From JAMQKA01 sp043951865 (GTDB lineage: Bacteria; Bacteroidota; Rhodothermia; Balneolales; Balneolaceae), in contig NZ_JBINJF010000022.1 of assembly GCF_043951865.1 (NCBI RefSeq), positions 1 through 64,000 on the forward strand: 64,000 nucleotides of DNA, given 5' to 3'. Shown one piece after another: positions 10,401 to 17,147 of the stretch; position 1 is the stretch's first letter; every line of letters begins with the position of its first letter. Position numbers and translations under genes: made by a program. The notes under the pieces are model-generated. The model was not told the DNA's origin. It worked only from the letters and a program-made list of their open reading frames with translations, and did no database searches.

Positions 10401-11030
10401 AACTTCCTTGAGACGACCGATGAGATGATTCCGGCCACAGAATCCAATGTGAGCAATAACCGCACACTGATGGAGGGCAAGAGCGGCATCCCGACCTATT
10501 ATGGCGGGCTTACCAACACGCTTTCCTATAAAGGCTTCGACTTCACATTTACCCTGAATTTCCAGGGTGGTAATTACATATATGATCAGGTTTTGCAGGG
10601 CAAAACACGGCCGGCAGGTACAGGTAACTACAGTACTGAGCTGCTCGGTAACTACTGGACAGAAAATAACCGAAATGCCAGGTATCCGAAGCCAAGCTGG
10701 AACAACCAGTACATGGTAGACGGCAGTGTAGAGAGTTTCGGCACGCAAACATCGATGTATCTTTACAAGGCAGATTTTCTGCGTCTGCGCCGGGTACGGA
10801 TAGGATACAACCTGCCTCCCTCCATATTAAACACTTTGAATATGCGTGGGCTCGAAATCTACCTCAGCGGAACGAACCTCTGGACATATGCTCCGCACCA
10901 TCCGGGTCTTGACCCCGAGGTCACCAGCTTTGGCAATCCGGAGCAGCGAAATCTGAACCCGGGCGTGTTGGGTACAGGGTATCTGCCCCCTTCCCAACAG
11001 TTCAGCTTGGGTGTTAATCTGAGCTTTTAA
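7419..11030 (+). CDS. SusC/RagA-family TonB-dependent receptor with N-terminal STN signalling domain
   Basis: An outer-membrane import channel of about 1200 residues. After a signal peptide (hydrophobic core LSALVCCLFLMPFLI, then AQS) come an STN domain (FEFRKTPFKDALQKVAEKG...), a carboxypeptidase-regulatory-like domain (GVVTDANTGETMPGVNVVVKG), the SusC box EEIVVTGYGTQ, the plug (LEVLKDAAATAIYGSRGSNG-type segment) and a long beta-barrel ending in SLGVNLSF, with a terminal Phe as in outer-membrane proteins. The STN domain links it to the FecR/sigma pair. The start is uncertain: an AAGGAGG at 7398-7404 is close to ATG 7407 and further from ATG 7419. In-frame ATG 7383 is also possible. I prefer 7419 for the signal peptide. 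It is followed by susD after 40 bases. Confidence 0.96.
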   Translation: MKIPNTVIYTLSALVCCLFLMPFLISGQTVEAQSGDDLDATYTQRLSSVDYVEVEEGKYRTFNFEFRKTPFKDALQKVAEKGNYKLLFNHNLVWDKRKVTMEMNQVNLREAFNRILGLTPLDFVVAGNGYIIITQKVENMKTKVQIETVTGVVTDANTGETMPGVNVVVKGTTTGTSTNSEGRFELNVPSLQDTLVFSFVGYQRNEVPINGRTQLNVNLQSEAISGEEIVVTGYGTQARREVTGSIASVESEQINQVSESSLENALQGQVAGLQMTQTGGSPTQMSRIVIRGINSISAGTEPLIVIDGMPVNGSHQDAGGMDQGINPLSLVNPNDIESIEVLKDAAATAIYGSRGSNGVILISTKDGRRGAGTFDMNYQTGFSTPVGTYDLLDTSEWLEIVDLARANNPNNLDPFDPLSDYDWLNLPPEGQLDRQEIQNINTDWFDRILRPGQFHSLNVSSSGGTEGGTSYYVSANYRTDEGYLKTNNMNRIVTRANVDLAPLENLTAGIRTNFTFLQQDEVPVNGGPPCCNDQVANGNWTQAVSGALPWLPVYNDQGELFHQRSGNNLVATLHDEWYTSWSRNLRTLGKIFADYQIPNFDNLEIHSEISLDYKYNNALRSATGDLRPSGEPYGRQQGSEAWSYNYNIYGTYQDSFLGLHNIKVTAGTEAFSENSLNSFLEALNRTATDEMIGSPGGSSIQRLSFNRSRETRFIGYFARANYNYQGRYIAQFSIRRDGSSVFGADKQFGTFPAGSVGWVISDEPFMQNVDFLSFLKLRGSYGLTGNANIPTNAKFNSFAGWKRYGSVPVGYYFNQVGSQEVGWETTESTDVGFEFGILNDRITGNVSYYKQDVTDMLLASPIAQSNGTASEQIWANIGDLQNQGFEISVNSQNVAEGDFSWRTELNLTLNDNEVLSLTPVISDNNSGLRQGVTNTRIGQGIGLYFMAESAGLNPDTGYEMIYAVDNDPFLVNDNGEYVDQNGNVISEENRINNPNFLETTDEMIPATESNVSNNRTLMEGKSGIPTYYGGLTNTLSYKGFDFTFTLNFQGGNYIYDQVLQGKTRPAGTGNYSTELLGNYWTENNRNARYPKPSWNNQYMVDGSVESFGTQTSMYLYKADFLRLRRVRIGYNLPPSILNTLNMRGLEIYLSGTNLWTYAPHHPGLDPEVTSFGNPEQRNLNPGVLGTGYLPPSQQFSLGVNLSF

Positions 11031-11070
11031 CAACAAGTTTGTTACTCTCTAATCAGAAAAGGATATCATT

Positions 11071-12678
11071 ATGAAGAAGACGAAATTACTAACATTCATA
11101 GTCGCCTGCTTGTTTGTGGCAATCGGTTGTGAAGGAGAAGATTACCTGAATAACGTGACCCCCTCTTCAGGTGAGGGTCCCGGACAGGGTGAATGGCAAT
11201 CTGTAACCGATCTGGAACACTTGGTCGTAGGCTCCTACTGGATGACCTCAGGCGAATGCTGCAATGAAACCACATTTACTTTTAGCAGCTTTGCCCGAAC
11301 ATTGCCAACAGATATTACGGTTCCGTTCAGTGATGCCGGAAACGGCTATTTTATCGGACCTAGTGAAGCCAATGTGTTTTATGATCTGAATCATAATCCC
11401 GATAATTCGGCGCTAAATAAAATTTGGCGGAGTGCGTATGCCGTAATAGGTAACTCCAATGACGGCATTCAGTTCATTAATGAAAATTTCATGAACAACG
11501 ATGGTGAACCTCCGTTTGAGGATCCCGATAACCAGATCTCCAGGATCTACGGTGAATTCAAGTTCCTTAGGGCATATAATTACTATATGCTGGCCAAAAC
11601 ATTCTCTCCGCCCTACAGCCAGGATAATCTCTCGGAACAATCAGTCATAATACGTACCGAACCAACGGCCGGATTTGGTGAAGCCAACAAGCCCCGGGGC
11701 ACAGTTGAAGAACTCTATGATGTGATCGTTTCAGATCTGGAGGCTGCGATCGAAAATCTGCCCGATGCACCGCGCTCGGTCGATCCGGAGCAGTATAATT
11801 ACAGCCGGGCCACCAAACCCGCTGCAAAACTGTTACTTGCACGGGTAGCTTTTGAAATGCAGAACTGGGACCTGGCCCAGCAAATGGCGACCGAGGTTAT
11901 CGAGGATTCCCGGTTTACTCTGGATGAGGATCCTATCGTGGCCTGGGAGCAGGATATCCATACCCGCCCCAATGAAGTGGTCTGGTATTACCAGTATGTT
12001 GACGGTGACGGCGTAGGCCATGCCAGTAACTGGAAATGGCCAAAAGCGTGGAACTCATGGAACGCCACACGTGCCGACTGGGGGCTGAGTGGTTCTATTG
12101 TCAACAACTCAAAGTTCATTGCTGCCAGTTATTCCTTCCTTGAAAAAGTGGATTGGATCGATAACGTAAATGACAGGAATGAGACCACAGAGGCCACCAA
12201 CGACCTGCGTTACCAGCAGCTGTACAAGCGGTTTGAGGCCGGTGATGACACCGGCGGGCTTGAGTTCGATCGGCCTACTGTTTGGGTGAACAAGTACTAT
12301 AGAAATCCCGACGCTCCGCCGGTGACCAATGTACCGCTGTTGAGGGTTTCTGAAATGTACCTGACCCGGGCGATTATCTCATTCCTCGGCGGCAATGGTG
12401 CCAACCAGGATGTTGCCCAGGCGCGCAGCGACATCAATACCATTCGCGAGCGGGCAGGACTCAGTCCCATTGCACAGGGTGATCTCACCGCCGAAATAAT
12501 TCACGCAGAACGGATGCGGGAACTCTCATTCGAAGGAGACCGGCTGCCGTATCTGCAGGCACTCCGCCAGGATATACCTCGTGGAGACCGTTCTGCAAAC
12601 AGCCCGTTGCCATGGAATGACGGAAGCCTTGTATTCCCCGTCCCTACTGGTGAAACCGACTTTAACAATGCTCTATAA
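11071..12678 (+). CDS. SusD/RagB-family outer-membrane glycan-binding lipoprotein
   Basis: A 535-residue lipoprotein. The signal peptide ends in a lipobox (AIGCEGED), giving Cys20 as the lipid anchor. SusD features follow: an N-terminal segment with YGEFKFLRAYNYYMLAKTF, TPR-like helices (KPAAKLLLARVAFEMQNWDLA), and the C-terminal RagB/SusD region (VPLLRVSEMYLTRAI, DINTIRERAGL, IHAERMRELSFEGDR). It caps the SusC channel and captures oligosaccharides on the cell surface. It lies 40 bases after susC and ends just before a strong terminator-like hairpin. The sigma-to-SusD block is therefore probably transcribed apart from, or more strongly than, the enzyme genes. The ligand cannot be predicted from sequence. 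Confidence 0.96.
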   Translation: MKKTKLLTFIVACLFVAIGCEGEDYLNNVTPSSGEGPGQGEWQSVTDLEHLVVGSYWMTSGECCNETTFTFSSFARTLPTDITVPFSDAGNGYFIGPSEANVFYDLNHNPDNSALNKIWRSAYAVIGNSNDGIQFINENFMNNDGEPPFEDPDNQISRIYGEFKFLRAYNYYMLAKTFSPPYSQDNLSEQSVIIRTEPTAGFGEANKPRGTVEELYDVIVSDLEAAIENLPDAPRSVDPEQYNYSRATKPAAKLLLARVAFEMQNWDLAQQMATEVIEDSRFTLDEDPIVAWEQDIHTRPNEVVWYYQYVDGDGVGHASNWKWPKAWNSWNATRADWGLSGSIVNNSKFIAASYSFLEKVDWIDNVNDRNETTEATNDLRYQQLYKRFEAGDDTGGLEFDRPTVWVNKYYRNPDAPPVTNVPLLRVSEMYLTRAIISFLGGNGANQDVAQARSDINTIRERAGLSPIAQGDLTAEIIHAERMRELSFEGDRLPYLQALRQDIPRGDRSANSPLPWNDGSLVFPVPTGETDFNNAL

Positions 12679-12712
12679 GTAATGTTGAGCTGGCAGAACC
12701 CTTAAATTACTG

Positions 12713-12746
12713 AAGGAGTACGATGGAAACTTCGTACTCCTTTTTA
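12713..12746 (+). terminator. Rho-independent terminator after susD
   Basis: A perfect 11-bp stem (AAGGAGTACGA at 12713-12723 and TCGTACTCCTT at 12732-12742), with an 8-base loop, runs into a T tract (CCTTTTTAT). It sits 35 bases after the susD stop. It probably attenuates or ends the susCD transcript, so receptor genes can be made in excess over the enzyme genes downstream. Confidence 0.85.
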
Positions 12747-12852
12747 TTTGCAGGAGGAAACCTTGGGAAATCAGCATCCGGATAATTCATCCTGGTATCT
12801 GGTGATGAGGGTTTAATTGAATAGTGGAAAAAATGCGGTTTAAAGGGATGTG

Positions 12853-14664
12853 ATGAAAGAAGATACAAGTATATTTCGCTGCATTAGGTTTGTACAATTA
12901 CTAATTCTGTTGGGTTTTGCCATTCATTTAGCAGGATGTGAGTCGAATTCCACTTCCGAGAGGTACAGTAACCAGTATATAAAGGGATGGAATATTCTTT
13001 CTGATAACGAGCAGAAATCCCAGCTGGTGATCGATCATCTGGAGGAATACGATATCAATCACCTGCAGATATCCCACCAAATTGTCATGGATCTGAAAGA
13101 TGTCCGCAACACCGAAAAACGGCAACTTACCAATGAGCTGACTAAAAAGGCCCATGAAAAGGGAGTTGAAGAGGTAGTGGTGTGGGATCACGCTCTTTAT
13201 GATCTCGACTACTATCCCGATCGATTTAAAACCGGTCCCGACAGAACCATCAACTTGGACAATCCCGAATTCTGGAAGTGGGTAAAACAGGATTACCGTG
13301 ATATGCTGGATATGGTTCCCGGGATAGACGGTATCGTCCTCACTTTTATCGAAACCGGCGCACATGTGGAGGATCAGTATTCCAAAAAATTGGAAACCGA
13401 GGGACAGAAGCTGGCGGCCCTGGTGGATACGCTATCCAGCGTGATTATTGACGAGCGGGACCTTTCGCTGTATGCCCGTACCTTCTTTTACACCAAGCAG
13501 GAGATGCGTGCCGTGCTGGATATGGTTGAGCTGATTGAGCATGACGAGATCACAATCATGATGAAAGAGTCGCCGCACGATTTTATCATGACGCACCCGA
13601 ACAACCGTTATGTGGAGCGGGTGGACCGCCCGGTACTTGTAGAGTTTGACCCAACCGGGGAATTCCACGGACAGAGCATCGTGGCCGGAACGTTTGCGGA
13701 GCATATCAGAGATCGATGGTCCTATTTTCTGAACCAATCCAATGTCGTCGGTTATGTGGCCCGTACCGACAGGTTTGGAACTACCCAGATCCTGAATCGT
13801 ACTTCAGAGCTGAATTTATATACCCTTCACGCACTTCAGCAGAATCCGGATCTCGACCTCGACCGGATCTATGAAGAATTTATTACTCAGAACTACGGGA
13901 AAAAAGCGGTGCCACCTCTAAAGCTAGTATTCCAAAAGGCCGAGGACATTACCAAGTCCGTTTTTTACTCACTGGGATTGAATACGGCCAATCATTCCCG
14001 CCTCGATTTTGATTATCCCTCCATATACGGCAGACACGTCTCCGGGAAGTGGCTGGAAAATCCCGTTGCGGATATCGCTCATAATGTGGATACCACCCTT
14101 CATTACTGGAATGAAGTGGTCAATCATCTTTCTCCCCCGCGATATAAAGAACCTGATGGACCCTTGAAGATAGAGGCCCACTGGGTAGTGGAAAACGGAT
14201 GGGTGGAACCGGGTGAAAAAATGACTATGGAATACCTCCGGATGGTTGTCAGGGAAAAGAATTACGGGGTGGAACTGGCACGTAAAGCCCTTCAGGAGAT
14301 CGAAAACGCCGAGCCGTACATTGAAAGCAGTCAACAGTATGACAAGCTATATCAAACATTCAGGCGAACTCTTATCACCGCCAGGCTGCGAAGAGGTGCA
14401 GCCAAATCGTATTACGGGTACAGGTTGTATAACCGGGGTGCGCCATACCAGACCGAAGAGCTGAAAGAAGTACTTAAAAGCGGGCTACAGGAATTGGCAG
14501 CGATGGCGGATACCGTCGAAGCTTATCCCCACCCGCATACCGAAGGACAGTGGAACTGGTGGGAAGATGCGGAGGATGCCCGTGAGCTGTATCGCAAAGT
14601 AAATTCGGACGGGTATGAGCCGTACGGATCGACCGGAGTTCAACTTGTTCAGCCGTTGAAATGA
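12853..14664 (+). CDS. Lipoprotein with TIM-barrel glycosidase character, family uncertain (possibly GH67/GH115-like)
   Basis: A protein of about 603 residues with a lipobox after a hydrophobic stretch (FAIHLAGCES). The first 330 residues look like a (beta/alpha)8 barrel: alternating strands such as HLQISHQIV, VEEVVVWDHALYD, GIDGIVLTFIETGAH, DLSLYARTFFY, PVLVEFDPTGEFHG and NVVGYVARTD. The C-terminal half (about 330-600) is helical (EEFITQNYGKKAVPPLKLVFQKAEDI), as in alpha-glucuronidases. Candidate acids are E in FIETGAH, E in EFDPTGEFHG and D in YVARTD. I do not recognise a definite family. Position directly after susCD, and overlap-like spacing to the GH42 gene, suggest it acts early on the imported or surface glycan. 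Start: ATG at 12853, preferred over the GTG at 12850. Confidence 0.7.
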   Translation: MKEDTSIFRCIRFVQLLILLGFAIHLAGCESNSTSERYSNQYIKGWNILSDNEQKSQLVIDHLEEYDINHLQISHQIVMDLKDVRNTEKRQLTNELTKKAHEKGVEEVVVWDHALYDLDYYPDRFKTGPDRTINLDNPEFWKWVKQDYRDMLDMVPGIDGIVLTFIETGAHVEDQYSKKLETEGQKLAALVDTLSSVIIDERDLSLYARTFFYTKQEMRAVLDMVELIEHDEITIMMKESPHDFIMTHPNNRYVERVDRPVLVEFDPTGEFHGQSIVAGTFAEHIRDRWSYFLNQSNVVGYVARTDRFGTTQILNRTSELNLYTLHALQQNPDLDLDRIYEEFITQNYGKKAVPPLKLVFQKAEDITKSVFYSLGLNTANHSRLDFDYPSIYGRHVSGKWLENPVADIAHNVDTTLHYWNEVVNHLSPPRYKEPDGPLKIEAHWVVENGWVEPGEKMTMEYLRMVVREKNYGVELARKALQEIENAEPYIESSQQYDKLYQTFRRTLITARLRRGAAKSYYGYRLYNRGAPYQTEELKEVLKSGLQELAAMADTVEAYPHPHTEGQWNWWEDAEDARELYRKVNSDGYEPYGSTGVQLVQPLK

Positions 14665-14712
14665 CTGTTGAACCGGGACAGCAAATTTTATGTGAAATTA
14701 AATCGCAGGCTT

Positions 14713-16761
14713 ATGAAATCACTCTTGGAAAAATGTGGTGAACTGTCGATCGCAATATTGCTGGTTGTATTATTCTCTGTTTCGGCTTCGGCCCAGGTAC
14801 CGGAAATAGGCTCGCAGGTAGGCCTGCCGGACGACCCGCAGCAGATCGATTCGCTGTTCAAAATCCTGTATGAACACAACATGCCGGTGGCCCGTATCTG
14901 GGTTACGCTGGACCCGTTCAGCCCGGAGAAGTGGGATTTTTCAAAATACGATGCCGCTTTTAATGCCGCCGAAAAATACGGGGTCGGAATCTGCCCCACG
15001 CTGGGTCCGGCGGGTACGGGTGTATCGGTGATGCTGAAAAACCGGGAGGATATGCACGAGGCGCGCCACTACATCAAAACCGTGGTGAACAGGTACAAGG
15101 ACCACCCGGCCCTGGATACCTGGATGCTGCTGAACGAACCCGGCACCTTTCCCGCCACCGACCCGCTGCCGATGAGCCGCTTCCGGGATTGGCTGCGTGA
15201 AAAATACGGCTCTGTTGACCAGATGTGGGGCGATTACGCCTCCTTTGAAGAAGTTACCTACCGGGACAGCTGGGAGCAGGGTCCTTCCCGTGCCTTCGTG
15301 GACTGGTACACGTTCTGGCGCTTCCACATGACCTGGTACCTGGACTGGATCGGCAGCGAGGTACGCAAATATGACAAGAAAACCCAGCTGCACGCCAACG
15401 GCCACTCGCTGATTAGCAACGTCACCAACATTTCCACCGATCTGCCTTCCTGGCGTGCGGTGCTGGATCATATCGGGGGATCGATGCACCCGTCCTGGCA
15501 TTTCGGGGGTATCCTGGATCGCGATCAGTATGCGCTGGGGGCCGCCTATGAGTCGGCCCTGCTTCGCGGCAGCGCCGAGCCGAAACCGTTCTGGATTACC
15601 GAGCTACAGGGGGGCAACAACCTGTACCGGCCGGCCTACCCGTTTCATCCTACCGAGAAGGATATCGCCCAGTTCCTGTGGACGATTATCGGTTCCGGCG
15701 CCGACAGAGCCATTTTCTGGACCTTGAATGCCGATTCCGACTGGTCTCTGCTTGACTTCCAGGGCCGCCCCAGCGAGCGCATCAAAACCGCCGGCCAGAT
15801 TGCCAAAATTGTGAACAAGCACAGCGATTTCTTTGCGGGGGCAGAACCGGTTACCGCTCCCGTAACCATCATGCTGAGCCTGGAAACCATGACCCTGCAG
15901 CTGGCCACCGAGGGCTGGAATATCGATGTGGAAGAGGATCATATCGGGCGCAAACGAAATGCGCACGTGCTTTCGGCCCTGGCCTATTACGAGGCGTTCC
16001 AGGAGCTGGGGATCCCGGTGCGCATCAAACATATGCACGATTTTGGCTGGAATCGGAATACCGGGGAATCCAGGATGATCATTTTACCGCATGTCACCTC
16101 CGTGACCAAAGAACAGGCGGAGGGACTAGAGACCTTTGTAACCAGCGGAAACACCCTGCTGGCCAGCGGATTGACGGGGATTTATGACCAATACCGTGAT
16201 TTCTGGCCGACCAAAGACGATTTCCCCCTGCAAGAAACTTTTGGGGGAAGATACACGGAGATACGCCTGTTAAGTCCATACGGGAATATAGAACTGAATG
16301 AACCCGATGTTACGCTGCCGTATCATCTCTGGGTCGGGGAGATCGAGGCGATGGGCAGCAGTTCGATCGGGGATGAAAACGGCTGGACGACAGGAACCCG
16401 GCATTCGGTTGGTGGTGGAGAAAGCATTTGGGTGCCCTCCCTGGTCGGGCTCGGGGCCTGGCAGAAGGACAATAAAGGGCTGACCGGTTTTATCCGCTAT
16501 TATACCGGAGATTTGATCGATCAGGTTCCGTTCCGTTTTAAAAAACAGTGCGAAGGTTGTGTGCTTCGCATCATGGAAAATGAGGGTCGGTATGTAACGG
16601 TGGTTACCAACGGCACCGAACAACCAAAGCGAACCGTACTGCATGTGAAACACCCGGATTTGAAAGCGGACCTGCTTTGGGGCAAAAAAGACCAGGTAAA
16701 CACTGAAGGGAATGAAATATTCCTGGGACCCCGTGAAACCGTGGTGATCCTGTGGAAGTGA
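14713..16761 (+). CDS. GH42-family beta-galactosidase-like glycoside hydrolase, secreted
   Basis: About 682 residues with a signal peptide (LSIAILLVVLFSVSASAQ). The barrel carries an acid/base in WMLLNEPGT (E157 counted from an upstream in-frame TTG at 14668) and a nucleophile in FWITELQGG (E312 in the same count), the standard GH-A clan pair. Later parts match the GH42 trimerisation domain (SRMIILPHVTSVTKEQAEGLETFV) and a small C-terminal beta domain. GH42 enzymes remove terminal beta-galactosyl or related residues. The real specificity is open, because enzymes of this subgroup occur in many algal-polysaccharide PULs. I chose ATG 14713 because the upstream TTG would put a charged stretch before the signal peptide. 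It starts about 50 bases after the previous gene. Confidence 0.85.
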   Translation: MKSLLEKCGELSIAILLVVLFSVSASAQVPEIGSQVGLPDDPQQIDSLFKILYEHNMPVARIWVTLDPFSPEKWDFSKYDAAFNAAEKYGVGICPTLGPAGTGVSVMLKNREDMHEARHYIKTVVNRYKDHPALDTWMLLNEPGTFPATDPLPMSRFRDWLREKYGSVDQMWGDYASFEEVTYRDSWEQGPSRAFVDWYTFWRFHMTWYLDWIGSEVRKYDKKTQLHANGHSLISNVTNISTDLPSWRAVLDHIGGSMHPSWHFGGILDRDQYALGAAYESALLRGSAEPKPFWITELQGGNNLYRPAYPFHPTEKDIAQFLWTIIGSGADRAIFWTLNADSDWSLLDFQGRPSERIKTAGQIAKIVNKHSDFFAGAEPVTAPVTIMLSLETMTLQLATEGWNIDVEEDHIGRKRNAHVLSALAYYEAFQELGIPVRIKHMHDFGWNRNTGESRMIILPHVTSVTKEQAEGLETFVTSGNTLLASGLTGIYDQYRDFWPTKDDFPLQETFGGRYTEIRLLSPYGNIELNEPDVTLPYHLWVGEIEAMGSSSIGDENGWTTGTRHSVGGGESIWVPSLVGLGAWQKDNKGLTGFIRYYTGDLIDQVPFRFKKQCEGCVLRIMENEGRYVTVVTNGTEQPKRTVLHVKHPDLKADLLWGKKDQVNTEGNEIFLGPRETVVILWK

Positions 16762-17147
16762 TAATATTTAACGTGAACTATATAATAAAAATAAGTACGA
16801 GAAGAGGTTGTCTGCCGGCCTTTGAAATTTTTGTTGGTACAGTGACCGCAGCCGGAGCGTTAAGCCCCGACAGCTGTCGGGAAACAAAAATTTCACCAGC
16901 CGGCGATTTTTTTGGTTCATTTTTTCATCGGTGAAAAAATGAACACTACTAAAAAGGTATCCAAAGACCATATAAGCGGTATGCACAATTTTTCTTAACC
17001 TGACCTAATGATCTTTAGGAATCAATGTTGGGCTACACAGTCTTTTTGATCACTTTACAGCGCGTCCAGTTAACTCTTCAAATTGACTACCTCCAACCGT
17101 AAAACGGCAATCTTAAATTTTCTGATGCCCGTTTAATTAATAACTAA
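16762..17147. other. Intergenic region holding repeat A1
   Basis: There is no gene. It holds the first A-family repeat (16811-16951), then about 200 bases that should contain any promoter for the following GH42-like gene. Nothing else is recognisable. Confidence 0.5.
16811..16951 (+). repeat. Interspersed repeat family A, copy 1
   Basis: An inverted pair (GCCGGCCTTTGAAATTTTTG and its near complement ending CACCAGCCGGC) encloses a variable core. A T-rich segment with a hairpin (TTTTTTCA, TCGG loop, TGAAAAAA) and ATGAACACTACT follows. A perfect 16-bp palindrome CCCGACAGCTGTCGGG lies in the core at 16866-16881. Related copies occur near 21.1, 37.0, 39.0 and 42.8 kb. Confidence 0.8.

Noticed and set aside
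16752..16934. Small plus-strand frame (60 codons) ending FFGSFFHR after the GH42 gene.
   Set aside because: It is the translation of repeat A1. The same peptide-like end recurs wherever the repeat occurs, so it is not a gene.
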